From positions 23,498,001 through 23,562,000 of the forward strand of contig OZ316894.1 in NCBI GenBank assembly GCA_973895155.1: a DNA stretch of 64,000 nucleotides, read 5' to 3'. The notes beneath the pieces were generated by a model. It was given only the letters and a program-made list of their open reading frames with translations, made no database searches and was not told the DNA's origin. The stretch comes from Marsupella aquatica. Lineage: Eukaryota; Marchantiophyta. The translations under genes and the position numbers were made by a program. Of the stretch, positions 48,282 to 59,948 are shown one piece after another; position 1 is the stretch's first letter, and each line of letters starts with the position of its first letter.

Positions 48282-51200
48282 CCAAGTTCAGGATTCCGTT
48301 AGTTAATATCCAGGAAGAGAACTGACTGAGAATCAAGATGGGTTGGGGGTAGCTTTGTCGGCTTAATAATTACTGGGTAGTGTATCATATGTGAATATTG
48401 GTTGTGCTTTCATTACAGTTTCCAATCCGAGCCTCTTGAATTGAGTTGCAAGCGACATTTTCAGTGACTGAGTCTCTCATTACTTCCCTTGAGAAGTCTA
48501 TTACTTCTGAGCGAGTTGCATTCATCTGAACAATATTGGATGAACGAAAGTTTATCATCTTTGTTGTGCTTTGTGAAACACTCGCCCTAGTCGTGGCGCC
48601 AAATACCAGGGAAACTTGGTCAGATACTTTGTCAACTGTATTATCTTAATGCCCTCCTGCCCAGCCGAATTGCATTCTACGTTTGCGATCCTGTAAGAAA
48701 ATTTCTATTCAGCAGCACCCAGACAACTACTGTAGGATTGGGGACTGGAAGTTGTCATATACTGTAACTCTGCTTGTGTGATAAGAAGAGAACGAAGTAA
48801 CTCAATATACTCATTGTATTTCTGCTTCCTGATGAGGAAAAGAGGGGCATGATATGCAGAGACAGCGCAATGCGTGGCCGGATCCTATGTGACACGAAAC
48901 CTGTCTTTGAGACTTTGAGTGTAGGAAAGATGATTTCTTAATCCCTTCCAGCGTGACCTTCCTTTCGATTCTCGAACACAGATTTTTTGGTAATCGTCAC
49001 TAGATCTACACCTACAAAAAGGTAATTGGTGCATAGACGGCAGGATCCACTATCATGCATAGGATGCTTTTGCTTTTAGCAGCGTCCGGAAATTTGATGC
49101 TTTGAAATTTACTTTCATTTGAAGGTGAGCTTCCTTCACATGCATTATTGACCATAGATTGCAAAGGTGAAGTCGTGCACTGGATATATCACGTCGAATC
49201 AGGAGAACGAATCAGGCCGTGTCGTTCTCGAAAGGGGAGCCAGTCCGGTAAGTTGGTATTTATAAGGTAGACCCTGTTGATTTTAAATAGACTTTCCCTG
49301 ACACACGATGGGCTTTGCATCCATTTGTCGCCGCATCCAAATCTCATTTGATATCGCATGAGTTCGCTCCCAGTGGAATCTCGTAACAATCTCGTGTTAA
49401 TATGGAATCAGCTCTCCAGTTATTGGCAAGCCGATGCTGATCTTAGAAAGCAACGTGAGCCAGATGCTGATTCGCATCCCAAAGAGTACTTCTGAGAGTA
49501 TTTGCAAGCTTGATAATTTTGCTACAATGAAAAGGAACACTTAGCGATTCTTCTCTTCAGCACTCATAGTTTTATGTCTTCGAGACTCGTACTCGTGCAG
49601 GTATGAATGATTGAAATTCTCTCAATTTAATCTCATTGGGCTTATTCAACTCAAAAGTTTGCGCTTTTCATAATAGACTTATTCTGTTTTGGAACATGTG
49701 CCGTGCATAATCACAAGTGTAAGTGATGTACACTCAATTTCTCATCAATTTTGTTTAAGACTCGTGTAGTATTTGAGTTCTTGAACTGCAAAATAGGCTG
49801 CAATAAAGTTAGAAGTAGAACATTCCTGTAGCATATCCTACAGTTGGTTTGCTGGGTCTAGGGTCTAGGCCTAGCGTTGGCTTAGTACTTGGTGTGTCGA
49901 AATTAGTATCCAAATGGAAAAGATTTTAAAGCTGTTACAATTACACAATTCTAGCCAGGATGTAAAGTCTCTTGCATGGGACCACTAAATAATACAACGC
50001 ATCAGCACTCCAGACCAGAGACTATTCCTTCAGGAACGGGTTGCAGGTGACGCTGGAAGATCGTATAGCTGTAACGAGCGTTGATCAACCTGTAGCTAGC
50101 TCTGTTTCACGCTTACGTTAGCTATGCATTTTCGGCTCTGCACTGTGTAATCTAGCTAAACTGAAAAAACTTCGACAAGTTGATCCCTACCTTACATTAC
50201 AGCATATATCCTAGAGCCTAACTTGTTAGGCGTTCCAAGTTTCAAAAATGAAATAAGTCATCAAATGTTCAGAGATCACAGATCACATGATTTTAAGCCA
50301 CCGTGCCATATACTTTTTTTCTTGCTCTCCAGACTATTCGCTTCGTGCAAGAGTCTCAGGAAACCTATAGCAACTGTATCCAACGTGTGGAACAGAGCAC
50401 TCTTCCAAGTGTAGCTGGATTCAGAAAAACACCCCAAATTAATTGCCAGTTTAATATCTAGATGATGTGAGAAACGAGCTACTCTATGCCCTCTGTTAAA
50501 TTGAGAATTGAAGGAACGGTACTGGAGATCGCACGGAGCAGTAACCCCTACAGAGACTCTGGTCGCTGTTCTTTCCATTCCTTCGGACAAGGAACCCTGC
50601 TCCCGAATTCAGCTCCAGACATACATTGGTGGGGACTACATTCCTGCCATCAGATAGAGTCCGTAACCTGTAGCTCGCCAGCTTGCCTTAGCCACAAATG
50701 CATAGCTGGGAATCCAAAACAGACCCAAGTTCTGCTTTCACTTTACTCTTGTTCATGATGTATGAAACATACGACGTGAATTGAAAGATGTGAAATTTCC
50801 GAGTAAAGAGTTGGTACACACCTTCAAGTTATGAGGAGGTCGACAATGAATTGAAAGGAGCCATCACAGACCGGAGAACACATTAGTCACCAAGCTATGC
50901 GAGACGCATCTTACGTGTTCATTCCCTTCAAAAGCCTGTAACTGTACTAAATTTAGATCCAGTTTTCTAATTCTGCTTATTCACCGTGTTAGACAGTTGT
51001 GCACATAGCTGTTCCCTGTACGATCCACTCTTTCCTCCAGCCCTCTGCGTACAACTTGTTTACCAGCTTCCATCTGGGTTGCTGTATATACATCTAGCTG
51101 TCTACCGTTCTGTTCACAGCATTACTTTAATCATCGATCGGAACTGTTCATTGCTGTTTCAAGAATATGGACTCACTTCTTGGCGGAGTGTCAAAGAAAC

Positions 51201-51457
51201 GCTGGAGAAGTGTTCAGGTTTTGATTCCTTGGGGCAACTTCCATATATACCTGTATGTCTTGGTTTAGACGGAACGATTGCAATCTCAGCAGCCTTTTGC
51301 ATACAATCTCTAGAATCTCTCCAATTGGGGACCTGTTCATATATTACGAAGTACTGTTCATAGATGACCCAGACCTGTTCACGTTGATCGATGGATCGCG
51401 CGAGCAGGTTAATCTTCTGGCTCGCGAGCTTCGAGTGAGGCTCCGTTGAGGACAACC
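48282..51457. other. Intergenic, no supported gene
   Basis: Includes the 3' flank of the reductase gene. No family signature was found in any frame and no repeat structure was noticed. Confidence 0.5.
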
Positions 51458-51600
51458 TTACGTCAGCAAGGAACAATGCACGTGACGCGGGCCGCTCGGG
51501 CGCGTGATTTCTTGAAGGTCCTCCATGCAATGTCCAACGCCATGTCGTCATGGGTTAGTATATAAAGCAGGGGAGTGCGCCAGTTCTAATTGGCACAAAC
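51458..51600 (+). promoter_or_regulatory. Orphan promoter-like site: ACGT boxes plus TATA
   Basis: A TTACGTCAGC element (51459-51468) and a CACGTG G-box (51479-51484) lie in a GC-rich patch, followed about 75 bp later by TATATAAAG (51559-51567) and, 25-35 bp further, a CA-rich presumed start. This order and spacing is that of a plant pol II promoter. No recognisable protein-coding exon follows within 1.5 kb. Confidence 0.45.
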
Positions 51601-54299
51601 TCACACATTATTTGGTCCCCATCGATCTAGCTGTTTCATTACTTTCGTTCCCCGCGGAGTAGCTTGTACTCCACTGAGTGATCAAGTTCTCTCGATAAGA
51701 CAGACACTGTCCTGGAGTAATCTCCATTACTTTCAGGGGAGTATCGTTTATCTCTCAGTCACAGGGCCATCCATTCAGCAGCAGATTAGGGAACCTGTCT
51801 GAAAACAAAACAAAAAAGAGAAATCTATCGCGTGCTCGATCATAGTTAGATTCTATCAAAGGTCTTTGGAGAGCTAGTAGCTATATAGCTTGTTGGATCT
51901 CCAGTTTCGAGTTGAGATCGGAGAGTAGGCGACGAGAAGATCTAGATGAAGGGGAAAGCCATTGCACACTGCTGATTGGATTGCTGACTTAGAAGCAAAG
52001 GCAGTGGCTGGAGTCACTCCCAATCTAAGAACATATATATAGCTGCCCAGATCGATTGCCGGATTCTATCTATCAACCATTTGGCGTGGGCAACGGACTT
52101 TGATCGTCGCAATCAGGAGTGTTGTGTATTATCGTGACATGGAAAGAATTTGCTTATTGAGTTGGATCCAGTTGACGTTCCTGTCGATCACAGGAATCCT
52201 GCACAACACTATCGGAAAACAAACTTGGTCGACGGTGGGAGAGAACCTCAGCTGGACCCGTTCGAAACCTTTTTCTTATGACCAGTAGTGGGCGGCTGGA
52301 AGATCATCCAAGTTGGCGATGACCTTCGTGCGCTCTTGATTCGATATCTCCAGGCCTGTAATCTGTTCACAAATTGTACATACTCACGGAATTTGCTTCG
52401 CTTATTTTGTATACCGGTATTTGCAGAACTTGCTTTGTGTAATTGCGAACCGGTACCGGCCTTTGTAACCGGTCCCTGGCATGTATACATTAATGTCAGT
52501 AGGCTAGAATTCTTCGAAGAAATATTGGCTGTGGGATTGGGTGACAATTGTGTATGTGGATGAATGATCGGAATGGACAACATTGTTTCAGAGTCTGATG
52601 GCCGTGTAGATGCGAATTTCAGTGGCCACTTTTTTTCCCTATATATAACTTTATCTCAGTTTCCTTCTCAACATGAGTGCTTGTCGATCAAGAGGAGTAC
52701 AACTTCCTTTCCTTGAGAGAATGTCAAACTAGTTTATGAGATGCACCAAATGTGAAACCTGTACTTCGAGGAGGAAAGCACATTGCATATTTCACAACAC
52801 ATACATTCCAGGAAGTACATGTACAGTTGTTTCATTCATCACCAGTTACGCTTATGGTCGATCAACTTTGCAAGCTCTATATCGATTCACGTCGACGGTT
52901 AGCTGCAGGACCGGCCTGCCGGACCTCCATAGCCACGCCAGGCTTCATGAAATCATGCTTTCGTTTGGTCTAAATCTTATGATATAATCACGTACTTACT
53001 TGCTCATAAGTACCATGGCACTGTGGCGGATACGGACAGCTATAAATGCCTGTATATCTGGGTTCAGTAGTTACAATCTTGGTGCTATTTAGGCGTTCAT
53101 TGCTAGCTTCTTAGAAATCAGGTGTAAAGGGTCAAACAAGGAAATCGAATGTTGTTGATGATCTTGCATGTGAGAATCTGCTGTTCTACTGCTTATTGTT
53201 ACTCTTAATCTCTACTCACTAATTATCAAACAATTATATATTCAATCATCTGGACAAGAGTTCATTTCACCCAATTTGCTTTATAATTAATTAGTAACTG
53301 GACCGCACGAGGCTCAGAGTTCTTGATCTTAATTGTTCGCTGGGGGCCATGCATACCAAAACACAATTTTATGGAGGTTATCAAATCAAACCTGGTATGC
53401 TGTGTTACAAGCACCCCGATTGATCTCCTTTAGCTCGGCTGCCCGAACCATATACCAGACATGCAGCTGACCAATTCAATGCTGAATTGCACGGATGGAT
53501 AGATGGAGTTTCCAAACATGATTGTGCAAATGAAATGCATGTAAACCTGCGTGTGAAGTCTTATGGCCGGGCTTCTGGCCCAAGCCTTTAATTAAACGCA
53601 CCCTCAGGAGCAGATTGAAGTGTAATTGTATGTGCAATGTGTAGCTGGTTCGTCAGACTTCTGGTTAAGACCAGTAGTGTTTTCCTTAAGGTTTCTGAGA
53701 TGAGGCTGAGAAGACCTTAGAGTATGTAGTAGCCAACGGCGATTTCTGCTAGCTTGTCCCATCGTCTGCTTGTGGGCTGCCTAGTCAGTGAGCGCCTTGA
53801 TTTCCATTGCAGTAGATTGTTGCTTAAATGTGCTAAAGGAAAGCCGGGAGCACTATCCCATGTTGTATCCACTTACATGGCATGCATTTATGGTCTCCCG
53901 AGATCAAGCAGTCTGAGCTTCGTCAAGCTCCTTGGCCAGCTGCTTCGTTGGCCTCAATGAGTGATAATTGTATGAGTTTAGACTGCGGGTCTCGCTGCAA
54001 GTTGGTCTGAGCCACAGTAAGCGCCTGTCTAAGCTCAATTTCATTTTGTCTTCTGCTCGCCCAGCAGTGGGTAAAGCTGGTTGCTTCGATGCACACTCTT
54101 GAGGAGGATGCTTAGATCACCCCCATATACTAGTCCCAGAAACCTCGCCAACTTCTTCCTCCCTAGTTGAATGATATCATTTTTTCTTAAATTAGGGGCG
54201 GCATTAGTGGTCCCTTCAGGTGGGAGATATTCACCCGGTAGGATGTTTCTTTCAAATTAAAGGGACACGAGATGCAAGCACCGGGGCATGGTGAGAGTG
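51601..54299. other. Intergenic, possible non-coding transcript downstream of 51.56 kb
   Basis: No frame longer than 111 codons and none with a family signature. I checked for the conserved plant miRNAs I can recognise by sight (for example miR156, 160, 166, 171, 319, 390, 396, 408) and for the tasiARF motif and saw none. Confidence 0.4.
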
Positions 54300-54880
54300 A
54301 CAGTCCCTAGGCAGAATCATTGAGGACATTCATCACCGACTTACGGACGATGGGGTAGGTTCGGGATACGGTATACACGGTCAAGTCGCCTGAGAATTCT
54401 ATTAGCCTCAATAGTGCCTTCCTGATAGGCATGTACATGCTGGAACTTCATCTGATTGTAACTATAACGCAAGATTCCAGGACGATGTATAAACAAATCA
54501 GTCCTGGAGAGAGAATCTACATGCATGATTCCAATCTGCTATTCCTGCCCAGCTATAGTAGGGACAGGTGGGCTCCCAGCAGTTCTCAATCACGTTTAAG
54601 TCCCATGCAATGACCCAAGGAATCGAGCCGTCCAGCATCATTCTGGAAGATCTCATTCCAGATAAGAGTCTGAGAAGCTGAGTGTACGTGGGACAGATAA
54701 ACACACAGGACCCCGAACTTGCCCGTGGCAGCTGTTTCCACTTGGACCCAGCGCCAATAGTGAAGGGATCCATGCAGTGACGGATTTCTTCAACCTGGAA
54801 CCAACAGCAACGCGAGTGCCCCCGCTATCAGTAGAGACGTGGGGATTCCTGGTTGCATGAGCGCCATCGTTAGCTGTCGT
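54300..54880 (-). pseudogene. LINE endonuclease-domain relic
   Basis: On the minus strand one frame reads WVQVETAATGKFGVLCVYL, then HSASQTLIWNEIFQ, and after a one-base shift another reads SIPWVIAWDLNVIENCWEP and ADWNHACRFSLQD. This is the pattern of the apurinic-type endonuclease domain in plant L1-type LINEs (usually ...IPWVI-GDLN-IE). The GDLN glycine is Trp here and at least one frameshift and stops break the frame, so it is dead. No reverse transcriptase domain follows. Confidence 0.7.
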
Positions 54881-55129
54881 GATGTACGTAGACATCAGCA
54901 CCCTTCCATAGCTGAGCCATTCCAAAGCTGCTACGTTGAGAGTACAGATACAAGGAACACAAGGTTCGTGCACTATGCTCTCAATGTGGCAACTTCTGAA
55001 ACCCATATTCAAGGCCATTTAATATTCAAAGGGAAAGTGTAAGGAACCCAAGGCATGGAGGCACTTATGGGTGGTCATAGGTGAGGGGGCCATTGGCTCA
55101 GCAGGGCTGTTTTTTTTACATCTAAAAAA

Positions 55130-55600
55130 TAAAATTGGAGACCTTGGCAAGGGGGTTAGTGTTGGGACCTCCCGTGAAACTACAAAGGAAAAATGAGAGA
55201 GAAGAGAGCCAGGGGAAAATTATGAATTGTTGAGACTTGGAAAGAGTTTGAATGGCCTCTGGCCTTTAGCTTATGTCATTCAGAGAGAGCCTGCCCCTGA
55301 ACCTGCAAACACCTCAAGCCAAGGTAAATTAGATCAAATTTCAGCTCAGTGCATGGTATTAATTATTGTAATTGTTACTAGTATCAAAGGAAATTGTGTG
55401 GGGACGATAAAAGGGGACGGGGTCTGTTCATATGTAGGTTCCATTTGTTTACATATAGTGAGAGTTTACCAGTTATGGCTACAACCCTCCCCTGAAACTA
55501 CAATGGAAAAATTAACGAGAAGAGGGGGTTACATTAGTGTCACGAAGCCTTGATTTCCATTGAATCACTCTCTTACCACTCTGCTAACCCTTTGCACACA
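55130..55600 (-). repeat. SINE-like fragment and a direct repeat
   Basis: A block of the CCTCCCGTGAAACTACAA(A)GGAAAAA type occurs at about 55167 and again at about 55489 with similar flanks (GAGAAGAG). Beside the second copy the minus strand reads TTAGCAGAGTGGTAAGAG (55591-55574), an excellent tRNA D-arm/A-box match, but the B-box is weak. Probably decayed copies of a tRNA-derived SINE. Confidence 0.4.
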
Positions 55601-57400
55601 AGAGACTTGGCACTTAAAATAATTGGAGGTTCCTTACTCTCTGATCTCCTAAATGGAAACTGGTAGGCACCCAACATCTAAGAGTTGGACCCAAGGGGTT
55701 GTTTTACACTAATTTGAGTGAAATCTAGCTCCATCCCTCACCAGCTTTGCACAAAGCCCCATCTCAAAGTTTGCAAAAGCCCTTTGCACACAGACATTGA
55801 AAAAAATGGAGGTCCCTCTCTTGTCATCTCAATGGAAAGCTGCAGGTGGGTAGCATCTGAGAGTGGGACCAAAGGAATTGTAACAAATGAGTTCCAAAGC
55901 CTATTCCCTAGCAACTGAATGAAATTGGAGGGTTGTAATAAATGAGTTGATTTTCAGGAAGTGTCATATATAAATTTGGAGGTCACTCTCTTGACTCCTT
56001 AATAGAAACCAGGCAACATCTAACTATCCCCAAAGGTTATTGGGTTTGGTTACAGTAAGGAGTCCAAACGAGTGAGCAAGGCAAAACCCATTCAATAGCC
56101 TAGAAAGGGGGAAAGAAAAATTAAATAGGGAATTAAAAGATCTTTGAGCTAACTGCCCACATGCACGCTATAGTGGGGTTAGCTAATGGCCTGACTACAT
56201 CTAGCTTAGTAAGTATAAATCCATAAGTGAGACATGATCGAAGGGGACAAGAAAAAATAAGGGTCGTACTAAAGTTTCGGGGCTCTGCCCTTTCCTTAAA
56301 AAAAAAGGAAAAAAAGAAAAAAAGGAAAAAAATTGTTCTAATATTGTGGGATTAGCTAGTGGTCTCCATTGAGTTTGGTAGATGAATCTGCAAGTGGGAC
56401 ATGAATATACTCCAAGGGGACAAGAGAAGAGAAAAGAAGGGTTATAATGTAGTGGGATTAGTTCATGCTCTACATTTAGTTTAGTAATTAACCTGCCAGT
56501 GGAGGGGACAAGAAAAAAGAAGGGTTATAATATAGTGGGATTAGTTCATGGCATGCTCTACATCTAAACAGTTCACCATAATTAGTGTTACAGTACTTCG
56601 ATAGTTCTACCCATAAATTAGTGTTACACTACTTCTCTATATAGCATGCTCATCCTGGAACATGTTTTATTTTTTGTCTTGTAGTGATCTGAAAGTAAAT
56701 AAAATATGAGAGCATAGAAGTGCTGTTATATAAGTAAAGTGTCTGCCAAGAAAAGTGACCAAGAAAAGGTACAATCAAAAGATGCTACGATGTGTGCACT
56801 TAACTCAGGGTGCCTTATCAATGACACTCCTTTCAATAAAAACCATAAACCTAAGAAAGAAAAACATGAGGAGAACTTAAGAGGTTATGCATTCATGTTC
56901 TTCAGCATCATTTCTCTCACTCTTGGTGGTGGAACCTTTGGTTTCATCTCTAAGTAAACACATATTGTGAAAGGGGACTGCCAAAATAAGTTCGAAACAC
57001 TCTAGAATACCTAAAACTAAAGGGTCTAAAAATTAATTAAAAATGTATAGAATACAAAGGTTGCCCCTTGATAAGTCAGATTGAAATGAAAATACATGAC
57101 ACAAAAATCTGAATAAGACAAAATCTGAAATGTGCATTCACCATATAGCAGCTTCGAAAATTTGCCCCGTACTATATCTGAGTGTCATGTCCAGAAATTA
57201 GTGTTAATTTGGTCTCAAGAGTGGAAAATAGTGGAGAAAAAACTGTACTCAAGAACACAGTCACTCAACCCGGCACTCAACTAAAATAGTGTTAGTAATG
57301 CTACTTCTTGCACAACACTAATTACTGTGATTAGTGTAGGTTTGTAAGTAAATCTGCAAGGGATAACATTAATGGAATCCAAGGCACTAAAGTTTTTCTT
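55601..57400. other. Repeat-rich intergenic DNA
   Basis: No gene. Short blocks such as AAGAAGGGTTATAAT-TAGTGGGATTAG and ACTAGTTTAGTA recur several times between 56330 and 58460, so the entire segment seems built by repeated duplication. A purine run (A/G only) spans about 56298-56332. Confidence 0.5.
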
Positions 57401-58140
57401 TATTAGCTGAGTGGCAAATGTCATGTGTGTGAAGGAGAAGTTGTTAGGAATATTCTTTATCTAAAATTCCCAAATTATTTTTTGACTGTTAAGTCTCCCT
57501 AGATTTAAGGATGACCGTTAGCTTCTTGCAATTGGGGCCTGTGACTTGTTGGGAAACTGGCAAGTGATGCATATAAAAACTAGCAACTTTTTGCCAAAAG
57601 TGGGCAAAACTCTTTGGAGAGGTAGAATCTAGCAAAACATTGTCACTAAAAAGAATACTGGAGATTAGCTCATGCTCTACAGTACATCTAGTTTAGTACA
57701 TCTGCAAGGGGGGCGTGAAGAGGGGCATGAATGTAGTCCAAGGGGACAAGAAATAAGAAGGGTTATAATAGTGAAATGAGTTTCCAGAAAGATTTTCCCA
57801 CAGACCTCCTCCTCCAGTGTAGTCCTGTTTATTAGCCACATTGGCAAATGTGATGTGTGAAGGAGAAGATGTTAGGAAGATGTTTGATTTGAAATTCCCA
57901 AATTATTCTTTGAGCCTTAGGTCTCCCTAGATTTAAGGATGACCATTAGATTCTTGCTAATGGGCCTGTGACTAGGTGGGAAATTGGCTAAATATGGTAC
58001 ATAGAAAAATAGCAATATAGTGGCCAAGACTTTGTTTTAGAGGTGGAATCTAGAAAGAATTCACCACAAAAACAAATGCTGGAGATTAGCTCATGCCTAC
58101 GTCTAGTTTAGTAAATGTGCAAGGGGGACATGAACTAGTT
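57401..58140 (+). repeat. 429-bp tandem duplication, two copies
   Basis: Sequence from 57401 recurs from 57830: TATTAGC, GGCAAATGT(C/G)ATGTGTG, GAAGGAGAAG, AAATTCCCAAATTATT, GTCTCCCTAGATTTAAGGATGACC and CTGGAGATTAGCTCATG appear in both in order. Substitutions and small indels separate the copies. A further partial copy, starting with GAGTTCCAGAAA and TTCCCACAGA, lies at 58439-58495 in the FKBP20-1 promoter. Confidence 0.85.
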
Positions 58141-58330
58141 TAGTCAGTAAATGTGCAAGGGGTACATGAACTAGTTTAGTAAGTAAATGTGCAATGAAGG
58201 GGGACATGAATGCAGTTTAGTAAGTAAATGTGCCAGGGGGACATGAATGCAGTTTAGTAGGTAAATGTGCCAGGGGGACATGAATCTAGCATAGTAAGTA
58301 AATGTGCAAGGGGGACATGAAAGGGGGGAC
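58095..58330 (+). repeat. About 38-bp minisatellite, six units
   Basis: Six imperfect units of the form TAGTAAGTAAATGTGC(A/C)AGGGGGACATGAA. The array ends about 0.5 kb upstream of the FKBP20-1 first exon and sits at the junction with the second 429-bp copy. Confidence 0.9.
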
Positions 58331-58492
58331 CTGAAGGGGAACATGAATGTAGTCCAAGGGGAAAAGAAATAAGAAGGGTTATAATAATATGATGATGTCC
58401 AAGGGGAAAATAAATAATAAGAAGGGTTATAATAATAATGAGTTCCAGAAACGTGGACCTGAATTTCGTCCTCCTTCCCACAGAGGCCCAGA

Positions 58493-58526
58493 CCTCCCCC
58501 TCCCCTCCCCTCCCCTCCCCTCCAGT
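58493..58526. repeat. (CCCCT)n microsatellite in FKBP20-1 promoter
   Basis: A run of CCCCT units ending in CCAGTCTAGTCCAGTC. C/T-rich tracts are common near plant transcription starts, so this may serve the core promoter. Confidence 0.8.
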
Positions 58527-58820
58527 CTAGTCCAGTCTAGTCCGGTCCCTCAGTTCTCTTGTGATGCACGACGAATCGCTCTTCTTGCGTTTCATTCCAA
58601 AGCCTCGTCTCGAGCAAACGAACGAACGGTAAACATAGGTCGAACTGTCGACGCCAGCCGAGCGAAGCGCGACCAGGAAGGGCAATCTGATTTCGCGACG
58701 GGAGAGGCGCGCAGCCGAGAGAGGAGAGGGAGAGAGGAGAGGGAGTGAGGAGAGAGGCGAGTGGGGATTCAGTTCGGTGTGAGTGCGGAGACAGACTGAG
58801 AAAAGAAGCGCTTGCAGGCT

Positions 58821-59027
58821 ATGGCGGAAGATTTTCCGCTCTTTACTGACTACCACGCGAGCTCTTGCGACTTCAACGCGCTTCCCCCGCGGTTTCATCT
58901 TCGGTCGGAGATTCTTGAGTCGTCGTCGTCGGTGGCTTCGGAGATCTCCATCTCCTCGTGTGGCCTGCTTCTACTGCTGCTGCAGCGAGGGCTGCCGGCG
59001 AGCGAATTCATTGCGACGGCTACTTGA
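58821..59027 (+). CDS. 68-aa upstream ORF in FKBP20-1 leader exon
   Basis: It starts with an ATG in strong context (G at -3, G at +4) in the GC-rich first exon, reads MAEDFPLFTDYHASSCDF and continues Ser-rich with a LLLLLL stretch, and ends with TGA. The exon donor lies 21 bases later at 59048 (CTTG/GTAAGT). After splicing to 59931 the uORF frame is the same as that of FKBP20-1: only the TGA and 13 sense codons separate the two. It may limit translation of the main ORF, or be the remains of an N-terminal extension. No homology recognised. Confidence 0.5.
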   Translation: MAEDFPLFTDYHASSCDFNALPPRFHLRSEILESSSSVASEISISSCGLLLLLLQRGLPASEFIATAT

Positions 59028-59948
59028 AAGGCTTTGCTCGGCCTCTTGGTAAGTGTTTCGGGAGAACTGAGTGGCGCCGGTGGGTGCCTGCCTATTTTTG
59101 CGCTCCGATTTTGGAAAGGGGATTGCCGTTAGGGTTGTTAGAAATGAATGAATGTTTGATGCATTTTCTTGGATGGGAATTTCCACGTCGAAGGTTTATC
59201 CAATATATGTTCCATGCATGCTGTTGATGGCGAATTGGTGCGTAAAGGTTTTGCGTGCATGCGTTTGTTTCTTGTCTGATTGGCTGCTAGCGTGGAAACT
59301 GCGTGCCGAATTTTATGTCTGGGGAATTGGTTTGGTCGATTATTTCTGTGTTGGTTGATAAATCCAGTTTTGTGACGAGGCAATTTGAGCTTGGGGGCGC
59401 TCCTCGATCATGATGACTCACATTTCTAGGCTTTGGGCCGCTACGGTTATGTCTGCTACCCATTACAATCATGATAGGTTCCTACGCTGAGCATGTGGTA
59501 TTGATGAAGGCTTCAGATCATCAAGTAGCAGTTACAAATTACTATTACTCTGCCTCCCACCCCATCCGGACCCAGATGCAGTTGCTTTTAGTACTTTTCC
59601 CTTATGTCAACGATCCTCATTGCTTCAACCTCACGGCACCCTCTTTCTGTCACCTTTTCCGCAATTATTGGGCGGACTCTTGGCACTGCCGGATAGCTAG
59701 GAATCATTACTAAACGAATTCGGAGCCATGTCCTTTAGCCTTCCTGAACTGCGTCAATTTTTGTAAGACCAGAGCTTTTCTAACCTAATTTTTGGGCTAG
59801 CGGGTTAATTTGATCTCCTTGACGACTTAGGTGACCTTAGAAAGCTTATCGCTGAGAAAAGTTTTGTCCTGAACTGGAAAGGAAAGATTATTGCGTGTGA
59901 ATTGACCATCTTTCTTTGCATTGTTTCTAGGGAGGCACTCCAGCAAAT

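Noticed and set aside
58095-58330. CRISPR-like regular repeat
   Set aside because: Units are directly adjacent with no spacers, in a plant genome; it is a minisatellite.
58527-58898. 123-codon minus-strand frame
   Set aside because: It is antisense to the CG- and CT-rich FKBP20-1 leader; Ser/Arg-rich low-complexity translation.
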